Positions 56,663 to 64,000 of a stretch of DNA of 64,000 nucleotides are shown here, in pieces. The position numbers and the translations under genes were made by a program. The notes under the pieces were generated by a model. That model ran no database searches. It had not been told where the DNA came from and saw nothing but the letters and a program-made list of their open reading frames with translations. Numbering within the stretch: the stretch's first letter is position 1; each line of letters begins with the position of its first letter. The stretch spans positions 1 through 64,000 of the forward strand of contig CALKZS010000007.1 of the NCBI GenBank assembly GCA_938002835.1, in the 5' to 3' direction. The DNA comes from an uncultured Dokdonia sp. Lineage in GTDB: Bacteria > Bacteroidota > Bacteroidia > Flavobacteriales > Flavobacteriaceae.

Positions 56663-56941
56663 ATGGAAGAATATATGCTACCCTGTCTAAATAGAAAATA
56701 TTTAGGCTTTGAATGTATGGGGTGTGGTATACAAAGATCTATCTCTTTATTTTTAAAAGGAGAATTTGTTGATGCATTTTATATGTATCCAGGACTTTAT
56801 CCCTTAATGTTTTTAATGGTAGTTATATTAGCAAATCAGTTTATTAGTTTTAAATATGCTAATAAAAGTATTGTTTTTTTTGCTATCTTGACCGTCGCTA
56901 CAATCATTATTAGCTACACTATAAAAATGACAACTCATTAA
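56663..56941 (+). CDS. DUF2752 membrane protein
   Basis: This 92-residue protein carries the DUF2752 signature LPCLNRKYLGFECMGCGIQR, with its C..CxGCG Cys cluster, then two or three membrane segments. The family is widespread in Bacteroidetes and Actinobacteria and has no known function. The ATG at 56675 is an alternative start. It lies eight bases after the T9SS protein stop and 23 bases before the CCC-motif gene. Confidence 0.78.
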   Translation: MEEYMLPCLNRKYLGFECMGCGIQRSISLFLKGEFVDAFYMYPGLYPLMFLMVVILANQFISFKYANKSIVFFAILTVATIIISYTIKMTTH

Positions 56942-56964
56942 CTAAACTATTTTATTTATTTATT

Positions 56965-57297
56965 ATGGAACAACAAAAATTACCTAATGTAACTATCTCG
57001 CTTATTTTAGCAATATTATCTATTCTATGCTGTTGTCTTCCATATGGATCGGGAAGTATTATACTTGGAGGAATCTCACTTTTTTTAACCAGAAAAGACG
57101 AAGCTATTTATAATGAAAACCAAGACTTATATAATAACTATGGGCAATTAAAAACAGCCAAAATTATAGCCATAATAGGACTAGCCCTTGGAGTTATTTT
57201 ATTAATATTAGCTATTTACCTTTCATTTTCCGGACAAGATCAAGTTTGGCAAGAGTATCTAGAAAATATGCAAAGAGAATTAGAAGCAAATCAGTAA
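56965..57297 (+). CDS. CCC-motif membrane protein
   Basis: This 110-residue protein has two membrane segments. The first contains CCC (LAILSILCCCLPYGSGSIIL) and the second ends IGLALGVILLILAIY. These proteins are found next to DUF2752 genes in many Bacteroidetes. The paired Cys-rich membrane faces suggest a shared redox, metal or disulfide-linked function, but none has been shown. Confidence 0.72.
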   Translation: MEQQKLPNVTISLILAILSILCCCLPYGSGSIILGGISLFLTRKDEAIYNENQDLYNNYGQLKTAKIIAIIGLALGVILLILAIYLSFSGQDQVWQEYLENMQRELEANQ

Positions 57298-57316
57298 ACT
57301 TATTTTATAAAATTAA

Positions 57317-57345
57317 AAAACACGCTTAACAGCGTGTTTTTTTTT
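57317..57345 (+). terminator. Terminator of the T9SS/DUF2752/CCC unit
   Basis: AAAACACGCT, loop TAAC, AGCGTGTTTT and more T, 20 bases after the CCC-motif gene. Confidence 0.88.
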
Positions 57346-57396
57346 ATACCAATTTATAGTACACATTCTAGAAGATAGAATTTCCATAAAAACAAA

Positions 57397-57426
57397 AAAA
57401 CCATCTAGATATATCTAGATGGTTTT
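57397..57426 (-). terminator. Terminator of rocD
   Basis: A 30-base perfect palindrome with arms AAAACCATCTAGATA and its complement lies 28 bases after the rocD stop. It is followed on the minus strand by a T run. Confidence 0.82.
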
Positions 57427-57453
57427 GATTAATCATAGAAAAGCAATTTGTTT

Positions 57454-58737
57454 TTATTTCTCAAATTCCTTTAATGTTTTTATTATAATAGCAACACAAT
57501 CTAGTAGTTGCTCTTCTGTCATTACAAGTGGCGGTGCAAATCTTATAATATTTCCGTGAGTAGGTTTTGCTAATAAACCATTATCTCTCAACGCCATACA
57601 GATATCCCAAGCTGTAGAGCTATCTTCTGTATCATTAATTACAACAGCATTTAGAAGACCACGACCACGAACTAAAGTAGCGATATTACTTGTTGCTATA
57701 AAATCATTTATCTTTTCTCTAAAGATAGTGCCTAATCTACGTGCATTTTGTATCAAGTGTTCATCTTTAACCACTTCTAAAGCTTCAGTTGCTACAGCTC
57801 CTGCAACTGGATTCCCTCCAAAAGTACTTCCGTGTTGTCCCGGTTTTATAACATCCATAACGGCATCGTTTGCTAAAACTGCAGATACTGGATATGCGCC
57901 CCCTGAAAGTGCTTTCCCTAAAATTAAAACATCAGGCTGGGCATATGTTTTTTCTTGCCTCTCACAATGCTCTTCACAAGAACAATTACCACATACGGCT
58001 AATAGAGCTCCAGTGCGGGCGATACCTGTTTGTATCTCATCGGCTATAAAAAGAACATTATGTTTATTACATAGCTCTTGGGCTCTTTTCATATAATCAT
58101 CTGCTGGAGTATAAACTCCTGCTTCTCCTTGTATGGGTTCTACTAAAAATCCTGCAACATTTTTATGTGATGTAAGTACGTTTTCAAGAGCTTCTATATC
58201 ATCATATGCAATTTTTATAAACCCTGGTGTATACGGGCCAAAGTTTTTACGAGCATCTTCATCATTAGAAAATGAAATAATTGTTGTTGTTCTACCGTGA
58301 AAATTATTTGAACAAACGATAATTTGAGCTTCGTGTTCTGGGACTCCTTTCTTTTCATAAGCCCATTTTCTAGAGAGCTTTATTGCGGTCTCTACAGCTT
58401 CTGCTCCCGTATTCATAGGAAGAAGTTTATCAAATCCAAAATAAGATGTTGCATACTTCTCGTAAGCACCTAAGGTATCATTATAAAATGCTCTAGAAGT
58501 TAATGTCAATGTTTTTGCCTGTTCTATCATCGCATTTACAATACGAGGATGACAGTGCCCTTGATTTACTGCAGAGTATGCAGAAAGAAAATCATAGTAT
58601 TTTTTCCCTTCAACATCCCATACATATACACCTTCTCCCCTACTTAGAACAACAGGAAGTGGGTGATAATTATGTGCTCCGTATTTATCTTCTAATGCAA
58701 TTGCCTCTTGAGATGTAAGTGTTTCTGTAGCGGCCAT
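57454..58737 (-). CDS. rocD: Ornithine aminotransferase with Cys-cluster insertion
   Basis: This 427-residue PLP enzyme transfers the delta-amino group of ornithine to 2-oxoglutarate, linking arginine, proline and glutamate metabolism. It shows NTGAEAVETAIKLSRKW near 109-125, LVEPIQGEAGVYTP near 198-211, IADEIQTGIARTG near 231-243 and the PLP Lys275 in ILGKALSGG. Between the last two lies an insertion, CGNCSCEEHCERQ, with Cys at 249, 252, 254 and 258. It is absent from the well-known RocD proteins and could bind a metal or Fe-S cluster. It stands alone, divergent from rlmD. Confidence 0.93.
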   Translation of the reverse strand: MAATETLTSQEAIALEDKYGAHNYHPLPVVLSRGEGVYVWDVEGKKYYDFLSAYSAVNQGHCHPRIVNAMIEQAKTLTLTSRAFYNDTLGAYEKYATSYFGFDKLLPMNTGAEAVETAIKLSRKWAYEKKGVPEHEAQIIVCSNNFHGRTTTIISFSNDEDARKNFGPYTPGFIKIAYDDIEALENVLTSHKNVAGFLVEPIQGEAGVYTPADDYMKRAQELCNKHNVLFIADEIQTGIARTGALLAVCGNCSCEEHCERQEKTYAQPDVLILGKALSGGAYPVSAVLANDAVMDVIKPGQHGSTFGGNPVAGAVATEALEVVKDEHLIQNARRLGTIFREKINDFIATSNIATLVRGRGLLNAVVINDTEDSSTAWDICMALRDNGLLAKPTHGNIIRFAPPLVMTEEQLLDCVAIIIKTLKEFEK

Positions 58738-58903
58738 AAAATAATTTTTAATATAAAGTAATCTGTGATTCCTACTTTTCCTATACTGGATATATACACT
58801 TTATTTTATAAGTGATTGGGAGAGAAATCATCCCTTTTTTGAGAAGTCCAAATTACAAATTATAAAGGACGTGTAAAACTTATGGCACAATTCATAATTG
58901 TTC

Positions 58904-58911
58904 TATTTTTG
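58904..58911 (+). promoter_or_regulatory. -7 element of the rlmD promoter
   Basis: TATTTTTG ends six bases before the rlmD ATG. Transcription would then start at or near the A of the start codon, giving a leaderless mRNA. Confidence 0.45.
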
Positions 58912-58916
58912 CGATT

Positions 58917-60329
58917 ATGGGAAGACGTAAACAAAACAGAAAAGTTTTTGAAAATATTGCTGTAACAGACGCAGGAGCAAAAGGCAAATCTATTGGGCAC
59001 GCACCAGATGGGAAAGTTATTTTTATAAATAATGCGGTTCCTGGAGATGTAGTTCACATTCAGACCACAAAAAAACGTAAGGCTTATTATGAAGGAACTG
59101 CGACTGAAGTTATTACGCTTTCGCGAAAGCGTACCCAACCACAATGTCAACATTTTGAAGTATGTGGAGGTTGCAAGTGGCAACATATGGATTACAAATT
59201 TCAACTAGAATACAAGCAACAAGAAGTTGTAAATAATCTCACCAGAATAGGTAAAATAGCACTTCCGGATATCACTCCTATTGCTGGTAGTGATGAGCAA
59301 TACTTTTATCGCAATAAAATGGAATTTGGTTTTTCTGATTCAAAATGGCTCACCTTAGAACAAATAAGATCTGATGAAGTAATTGAAGATCGCAATGCAC
59401 TAGGCTTTCATATTGCAGGAATGTGGGACAAAATACTGGACATAGAAAAATGTCACTTGCAACGCGACCCAAGTAACGCTATACGTAACGGAATTAAAAC
59501 ATTTGCCACTGCAAATGATATGGCGTTTTATAATGCCCGTAATCAAGATGGCTTTTTACGTACCCTAATGATACGAACCTCAAGTACTGGAGAAGTAATG
59601 GTTCTTGTGCAGTTTTTTAAAGAAGATGTTAAAAATAGGGAATTATTACTTGATTATATTAAAGAAACTTGGCCTGAGATTACTTCTTTATTATACGTGA
59701 TAAATTCAAAAGGTAATGATACTATATATGACCAAGAAGTGATTTGTTATCACGGGAGAGATCACATTTTTGAAGAGATGGAAGGACTACAATTTAAAAT
59801 TAATGCCAAGTCTTTTTATCAAACAAACTCAAAGCAAGCATACGAATTATATAAAATAACTAGAGATTTTGCAGGACTTACTGGAGAAGAGCTTGTCTAT
59901 GATTTATATACAGGTACAGGAACCATTGCTCAATTTGTTGCAAAAAAAGCTAAGAAAGTAGTGGGTGTTGAAGCGGTACCAGATGCTATTATAGCTGCAA
60001 AAGAAAATGCAAAGCATAATAATATTGATAATGTACATTTTTTTGTAGGTGATATGAAAAAGGTATTTAATACCGAGTTTATTAATACAAATGGTTTACC
60101 TGATGTCATTATTACCGACCCTCCGAGAGATGGAATGCACGCAGATGTAGTACAACAAATCATTAATATCGCTCCTAAAAAAATAGTCTATGTAAGTTGT
60201 AATAGCGCTACACAAGCACGTGATCTTGCACTATTAGATGATATTTATACAGTAACTAAGGTACAACCTGTAGATATGTTTCCGCAGACGCATCACGTAG
60301 AAAATGTGGTGCTTTTAGAAAAGAGATAA
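58917..60329 (+). CDS. rlmD: 23S rRNA (uracil-1939-C5)-methyltransferase
   Basis: This 470-residue enzyme has an N-terminal TRAM domain, a four-Cys [4Fe-4S] site (Cys77, 83 and 86 in CQHFEVCGGCKWQHM, and Cys near 178 in IEKCHLQ), and a C-terminal SAM-dependent methyltransferase. That domain has VYDLYTGTGTIAQFVAKKA, DPPRDGMHADVV and the catalytic Cys in YVSCNSATQARDL. These identify RlmD/RumA-type uridine-C5 methyltransferases. A palindrome copy inside the gene encodes TLSRKR at 67-72 in the TRAM-to-cluster linker. It leads a series of plus-strand genes. Confidence 0.94.
   Translation: MGRRKQNRKVFENIAVTDAGAKGKSIGHAPDGKVIFINNAVPGDVVHIQTTKKRKAYYEGTATEVITLSRKRTQPQCQHFEVCGGCKWQHMDYKFQLEYKQQEVVNNLTRIGKIALPDITPIAGSDEQYFYRNKMEFGFSDSKWLTLEQIRSDEVIEDRNALGFHIAGMWDKILDIEKCHLQRDPSNAIRNGIKTFATANDMAFYNARNQDGFLRTLMIRTSSTGEVMVLVQFFKEDVKNRELLLDYIKETWPEITSLLYVINSKGNDTIYDQEVICYHGRDHIFEEMEGLQFKINAKSFYQTNSKQAYELYKITRDFAGLTGEELVYDLYTGTGTIAQFVAKKAKKVVGVEAVPDAIIAAKENAKHNNIDNVHFFVGDMKKVFNTEFINTNGLPDVIITDPPRDGMHADVVQQIINIAPKKIVYVSCNSATQARDLALLDDIYTVTKVQPVDMFPQTHHVENVVLLEKR
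59117..59130. repeat. GCTTTCGCGAAAGC palindrome, copy 14 (in rlmD)
   Basis: Exact copy extended to ACGC..GCGT. It is read in a different frame than the other genic copies, as Leu-Ser-Arg-Lys-Arg. Confidence 0.92.
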
Positions 60330-60427
60330 CCCCGCCCGCTTATTGTAGTAAGTAACTTTTTAAAAAAAAGACTATTAATTATGTGATGTAAAAACATTTA
60401 CATATATTACAATTGGAACATATATAG

Positions 60428-61441
60428 ATGATGACTGCAATAAAAAAAATTAAACCCTTAGGAGCTCAATGGGAAACACAAGATCCGTTTTTATTTTGTG
60501 CATATCATAAAGATCTATACCCAAAGGGAAATAATGATCTTGGTCCAGATGCTTCTTTAGCTGATCGTAATCTTGGTATGGATTTTCAATTAAAAGATGG
60601 CTGGCGTATGTATCACGGGAAAACAGTTCCTGGATTTCCGGCACACCCACATCGAGGTTTTGAGACGGTAACTATTGTAGAAGAAGGAATGGCAGATCAT
60701 AGTGACAGTCTAGGAGCTGCAGGGCGTTTTGGAAATGGAGATGTACAATGGATGACAGCAGGAAAAGGTGTTCAACACTGCGAAATGTTTCCGCTGCTCA
60801 ATAAAGAAGAAGAAAATCCACTATTATTATTTCAATTGTGGCTCAACTTACCTGCAAAAAGTAAAATGGTTTCTCCACATTTTAAAATGTTATGGAATGA
60901 AGATATACCACTCCATAATTATAAAGACCTTAATGAGAAGAGCATCTCTATAAAACTTATCGCTGGAAATTATAACGAGATTCACGCTGCAAAAGCAGCT
61001 CCAGATTCTTGGGCTGCAGACCCCAGCAATAATGTATGTATCTGGATTGTAAAACTAGAAGCAGGAGCTTCTTGGAAAATTCCGACAACAGTAACTAGTG
61101 TTAATCGTTCACTATATTTTTATCAAGGAGAACAGATTACTACCGAAGGGTATCAAATTCACCCCAATCAAGCCTTAGATTTAATATCTAACAATGACAT
61201 AACTATCAAAAATGGCAATCAAGAAGGACATTTTTTATTCCTACAAGGAAAACCTATTGCCGAACCTCTTGCGCAACAAGGTCCTTTTGTAATGAACACA
61301 CAGCAAGAAATTAATGACGCCATTGTAGCATACCGCAAAACTCAATTTGGAGGATGGCCTTGGCCTACACACGATCATACACACGATACTCATAGCGGTC
61401 GTTTTGCTTTATATGCAGATGGCACTAAAGAGGTGAAGTAA
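60428..61441 (+). CDS. Pirin family protein
   Basis: This 337-residue double-cupin protein has the pirin core GFPAHPHRGFETVTIVEEGM near 69-88, with two metal-binding His, and GDVQWMTAGKGVQHCEMFP near 104-122, with the third His and a Glu. Bacterial pirins bind a metal and some act as quercetin 2,3-dioxygenases; others interact with metabolic enzymes. The function here is unknown. Both ATG codons at 60428 and 60431 are possible starts. About 100 bases separate it from rlmD. Confidence 0.87.
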   Translation: MMTAIKKIKPLGAQWETQDPFLFCAYHKDLYPKGNNDLGPDASLADRNLGMDFQLKDGWRMYHGKTVPGFPAHPHRGFETVTIVEEGMADHSDSLGAAGRFGNGDVQWMTAGKGVQHCEMFPLLNKEEENPLLLFQLWLNLPAKSKMVSPHFKMLWNEDIPLHNYKDLNEKSISIKLIAGNYNEIHAAKAAPDSWAADPSNNVCIWIVKLEAGASWKIPTTVTSVNRSLYFYQGEQITTEGYQIHPNQALDLISNNDITIKNGNQEGHFLFLQGKPIAEPLAQQGPFVMNTQQEINDAIVAYRKTQFGGWPWPTHDHTHDTHSGRFALYADGTKEVK

Positions 61442-61609
61442 TATTTTTATACCTTTTAAATATCACTATTGCAACACAAATACTTAATATCGCGTTATAA
61501 TATCGATACTACCTTAAAAAAGGTGAGTCATCTACATTTGATTTTTTAAAATTCGCACTATGTATAATTCAAATACTCTTAAGTATGAAGTATACAACTC
61601 TAAACAATA

Positions 61610-62113
61610 ATGAAAAAAATAATCCTTTCTCTTATCTGTCTTATTTGTCTTGCACAAAGTGCTTGTGAACGAGACGATATTTGTGCAGAAACTACACTTA
61701 CTACCCCATTACTAGTAATAGATTTTTTTGATGCAGATGATCCATCTTCAGAAAAAATACCTTCTAATCTGGTCATTACCGCAGATGGTCAAGAACCAAA
61801 CGAAGATGGAGAAGTACTACCTATTGTTATAAGTACCACTAGTACTATCACTATACCGCTACGTACTGATCAAGACATAACTTCATTTACTTTTACTATT
61901 GATGAAGATGAAAGTGAAAATTCTGATATCATTACTTTTAACTATTTTAGAACTGAAGATTTTGTAAGCTCGGCTTGTGGTTTTAGAGTAACCTATGATG
62001 GTTTGCTAGAGACACTAGAAGCTGGAGATGATGGCCCTTGGATTAACAATGTAGAAATTTCAAATCCCACAGTAGAAGATGAAACTACAACACACGTTAC
62101 TATATTTCACTAG
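61610..62113 (+). CDS. DUF6452 lipoprotein
   Basis: This 167-residue protein starts with a lipoprotein signal (MKKIILSLICLICLAQSAC, Cys19) and continues CERDDICAETTLTTPLLVID, a hallmark of DUF6452. The mature part is beta-rich with two conserved Cys, one in SACGFRVTYDG. The family has no known function. Its 3' end overlaps the next gene by 35 bases, which implies coupled translation. This pair near rlmD is a conserved neighbourhood in Flavobacteriaceae. Confidence 0.83.
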   Translation: MKKIILSLICLICLAQSACERDDICAETTLTTPLLVIDFFDADDPSSEKIPSNLVITADGQEPNEDGEVLPIVISTTSTITIPLRTDQDITSFTFTIDEDESENSDIITFNYFRTEDFVSSACGFRVTYDGLLETLEAGDDGPWINNVEISNPTVEDETTTHVTIFH

Positions 62114-62843
62114 TATTCTTTTACTATCTACATCTATTTTAAAAGCTCAAGAAGAAGTCAAAGAAATAGAAAAAAAAGTAAAAGAGGTTAATGAGGTAGA
62201 AGAAAAAGAAGTTACAACAGACACCATAGCAAAAGTATACAATACACAATACTATGGGCTACGTGTAGGTATTGATCTTTCTAAACCACTAAGATCTTTA
62301 CTAGATGGCAATTACCAAGGATTTGAAGCAGTAGGAGATTTTAGAATTAGAAAAAACTATTACCTCGCTGCAGCTATTGGTAATGAAATTAAAACTTCAG
62401 AACTACCTAATATCGAGAATATCACAAGAGGTAGTTACATAAAAGCAGGTTTTAACTATAATGCTTATGAGAATTGGTTTGGAATGAACAACTTACTTTA
62501 TGGTGGTATTCACGCTGGATTTTCAACGTTTAATCAAGAATTAGAAAGTTATACCATATATACAGATAATAGTGTCTTTCCAGATAATACAATTATAGAT
62601 TCTAGAGAATTTAATGACCTAACTGCTGCTTGGTTAGAGTTAAAAGTAGGTCTAGAGGTCGAAGTTTTAAACAACCTCTATTTAGGGATTAATTTACAAC
62701 TTAAAAGATCTATTACAGCAAAAGAACCAGACGACTTTGCCAATTTATTTATCCCTGGTTTTGGTAAAGTAACAGAAGATAGTAGTATAGGTGTAGGTTA
62801 TGGGTATACTATCTCTTATTTAATTCCTTTCTTTAAAAAATAA
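62079..62843 (+). CDS. DUF6048 outer-membrane-like protein
   Basis: This 254-residue protein has a signal peptide (to LKAQ), a charged Lys/Glu/Val-rich segment (KEIEKKVKEVNEVEEKEVTT), then a beta-barrel-like domain ending in YGYTISYLIPFFKK. It matches DUF6048, a family always found with DUF6452. Its start lies inside the DUF6452 gene. The pair may form an outer-membrane complex of lipoprotein and barrel, which is inference. Confidence 0.83.
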   Translation: MKLQHTLLYFTSILLLSTSILKAQEEVKEIEKKVKEVNEVEEKEVTTDTIAKVYNTQYYGLRVGIDLSKPLRSLLDGNYQGFEAVGDFRIRKNYYLAAAIGNEIKTSELPNIENITRGSYIKAGFNYNAYENWFGMNNLLYGGIHAGFSTFNQELESYTIYTDNSVFPDNTIIDSREFNDLTAAWLELKVGLEVEVLNNLYLGINLQLKRSITAKEPDDFANLFIPGFGKVTEDSSIGVGYGYTISYLIPFFKK

Positions 62844-62858
62844 GACTATTGTCGTTAC

Positions 62859-62870
62859 GCTTTCGCGAAA
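62859..62870. repeat. Palindrome copy 15 (core TTTCGCGAAA)
   Basis: Core exact with the left arm ACGC intact; the right arm reads TC instead of GC. It lies 15 bases after the DUF6048 stop. Confidence 0.82.
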
Positions 62871-63025
62871 TCATATAAAATAAAATTAAACAAAGAATTT
62901 ATTCTGTTTTTAAAACATTTAAATATAGTTAGATAATGTCTCTAGTTAACTCATCTTTGTTATTAATTTTTATAGCTAAGTTCTAATTTAGATATGTATT
63001 ATTTTTGTTTTAAACTTCAAAAGAT

Positions 63026-63501
63026 ATGATACCCGATGATTTTAAGGTTTTTTTTGTGAATTAAGATGTTTCCACTCAGCAGGAAATAGTTTCTAGTTTA
63101 CTAGCTATCTCTACTGAGTTCTCATCTTTAATAGAACCTATAGAAGATAAAGTTGTTACTTGCCCTCATTGTCATAGCACTCGTATTCGTGCCAATGGTA
63201 AACTCAAAGAAGTACAACGCTATTTATGTAATGGATGCAAAAAGAATTTTAGTGAGACTACTGGTAAATTCTGGTATAATATCAAAAGGAAAGATAAGAT
63301 AACTCGCTATTTGTTTTTCCTATTGTCAGGGTACAGCAACGAGCAGTAGAAAAAGTCTATCACGTGCAAAATGTTAATAATATGGATATGAGACTAAGAA
63401 AATTCTTAGCTTCATTTAACGGATTAGCTACCAGATACTTACAGAACTATCTGAATTGGTTCTTAGTACTTAAAAAGGACAATATCCAAAATTTTGTTTA
63501 A
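63026..63501 (+). pseudogene. IS1595-family transposase, degraded
   Basis: From ATG 63026 the frame reads MIPDDFKVFFVN, a TAA at 63062-63064, then in the same frame DVSTQQEIVSSLLAISTEFS and the zinc ribbon VVTCPHCHSTRIRANGKLKE then VQRYLCNGCKKNFSET. It continues to a TAG after LLSGYSNEQ. The C-terminal part reappears as YHVQNVNNMDMRLRKFLASF then NGLATRYLQNYLNWFLVLKK. The DDE catalytic middle is deleted. These blocks are typical of IS1595/ISSpo3-like transposases. No terminal repeats were found by eye. Confidence 0.82.
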
Positions 63502-63575
63502 AATGGTGTACTGATTATAGATTTCTCTTCTTGCTATGTGTATTTTTCTAAAATAATTTAAAACCAATTGTATGT

Positions 63576-63755
63576 ATGATTAAAAACGTTTTAAGTCTAG
63601 AAGGTGTAAACACTTTAAACAAGAGCGAACAAAAAAATATTAATGGCGGGTTCTTTGGATTTAATACCTGTAACAGAAACTCAGATTGTTACACACCCTA
63701 TTTAGGTGTAGGAGATGTTTTCTGTAACTCCTATAGTCGTTGTCAGTATTATTAG
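63576..63755 (+). CDS. Double-glycine-leader Cys-containing peptide (bacteriocin/RiPP-like precursor)
   Basis: The gene encodes 59 residues. The N-terminal MIKNVLSLEGVNTLNKSEQK-NINGG (1-25) is a typical Bacteroidetes double-glycine leader, cut after Gly-Gly by the peptidase domain of a C39-type ABC exporter. The predicted mature peptide (26-59) is FFGFN-T-C-NRNSD-C-YTPYLGVGDVF-C-NSYSR-C-QYY, with four Cys spaced 5, 11 and 5 apart and many aromatic residues. That layout suits two disulfides or post-translational cross-links. No exporter or modification gene is within the window. The 5' side is IS debris. A perfect hairpin ends the transcript. Bactericidal or signalling function is inferred from the leader only. 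Confidence 0.8.
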   Translation: MIKNVLSLEGVNTLNKSEQKNINGGFFGFNTCNRNSDCYTPYLGVGDVFCNSYSRCQYY

Positions 63756-63768
63756 TATTAAATTTATT

Positions 63769-63798
63769 AGGAAGTGAAGTAGTATAATTTCACTTCCT
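63769..63798. terminator. Terminator between the peptide gene and mazG
   Basis: AGGAAGTGAA (63769-63778) and TTCACTTCCT (63789-63798) form a perfect 10-base stem. It lies 13 bases after the peptide gene stop and 5 bases before the mazG end, and could serve both strands. Confidence 0.75.
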
Positions 63799-63802
63799 AA
63801 TA

Positions 63803-64000
63803 TTACAATTGCTTTGCCTCTTCCCAAAAAATATCCATTTCTTTAAGTGTCATATCAGATAGCTCTTTATTGAGTTCTTTTGCTTTACTTTCTAGATATT
63901 GAAAGCGTTTTATAAACTTTTTATTTGTTCGTTCTAAGGCACTTTCTGGATCTATTTTTAAGAAACGTGCATAGTTAATCATAGAGAAAAGAACATCACC
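63803..64000 (-). CDS. mazG: Nucleoside triphosphate pyrophosphohydrolase MazG, 3' part
   Basis: The last 65 codons are seen and the gene continues beyond the window. The frame reads GDVLFSMINYARFLKIDPES then ALERTNKKFIKRFQYLESKA and ends in FWEEAKQL. GDxLF..VNxARxLxIDPExALxxTNxKFxxRFxxxE is the conserved second domain of MazG, which hydrolyses nucleoside triphosphates to monophosphates and PPi. The ExxE-type metal site upstream lies outside the window. Confidence 0.93.
   Translation of the reverse strand, partial: GDVLFSMINYARFLKIDPESALERTNKKFIKRFQYLESKAKELNKELSDMTLKEMDIFWEEAKQL

Overview
The window looks like chromosome of a marine member of the Flavobacteriaceae. Dokdonia/Krokinobacter-like is my best guess, but that is an inference and no marker gene was compared. 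The signs are AT-rich DNA, promoters of the Bacteroidetes type (TTTG, 19 bases, TAnnTTTG), SusC-like TonB-dependent receptors with carboxypeptidase-like N-terminal domains, type IX secretion (T9SS) C-terminal sorting domains, and families largely limited to Bacteroidetes (DUF4290, DUF4249, DUF6452, DUF6048, CCC-motif membrane protein). Most of the window is ordinary core genome in short operons. Accessory material sits at the left edge, around 23.7-24.6 kb, and at the right edge.

Layout. 0-0.9 kb: a decayed IS element and the tail of a gene it interrupted. 0.9-7.6 kb: a GDPD lipoprotein, the oxidative pentose phosphate genes (gnd divergent from zwf-pgl) and an ABC-F ATPase. 7.65-7.87 kb: a MITE-like element. 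7.9-17.3 kb: a minus-strand run with a T9SS FG-GAP protein, an M20 amidohydrolase, an erythromycin-esterase-like protein, a photolyase/SDR/SRPBCC group, a Gfo/Idh/MocA oxidoreductase and an aquaporin. 17.4-23.7 kb: DUF2911 protein, lipoamide dehydrogenase, a frameshifted secreted protein, heme A synthase, a pRiA4b ORF-3-like protein and an NdpA-type nucleoid protein. 23.7-24.6 kb: fragments of at least three transposase types and a broken lipoprotein gene. 24.6-34.9 kb: murA, DUF4290, a kinase-recQ-fmt operon joined by 4-base overlaps, HU, menA, a GH13 amylase lipoprotein and an FMN reductase. 35-42.9 kb: a FadL-like porin with an Arg/Ser-rich lipoprotein, proS, two tRNA-Glu genes, rpsT, rplS and monomeric icd. 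43.1-51.5 kb: TonB receptor plus two DUF4249 lipoproteins, then an M23 peptidase overlapping a second TonB receptor. 51.5-62.8 kb: cysteine desulfurase, a TSP3-repeat lipoprotein, an Smr protein, a large T9SS surface protein, DUF2752 and CCC-motif membrane proteins, ornithine aminotransferase, rlmD, pirin, DUF6452 and DUF6048. 63.0-64.0 kb: a dead IS1595-type transposase, a previously unlisted 59-residue double-glycine-leader Cys peptide, and the 3' end of mazG.

Two signals are not explained by ordinary genes. The first is a highly iterated perfect palindrome, GCTTTCGCGAAAGC. Fifteen exact copies of its core lie across the window at a spacing of about 4 kb, mostly just after stop codons. Four are inside genes, where three are read as Ala-Phe-Ala-Lys-Ala. 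The second is the small GG-leader peptide gene at 63576-63755, which looks like an exported bacteriocin or RiPP precursor stranded beside transposon debris. IS-end copies at 0.7 and 24.3 kb, each joined to part of a broken gene, also hint at an IS-mediated inversion of the intervening 23 kb.
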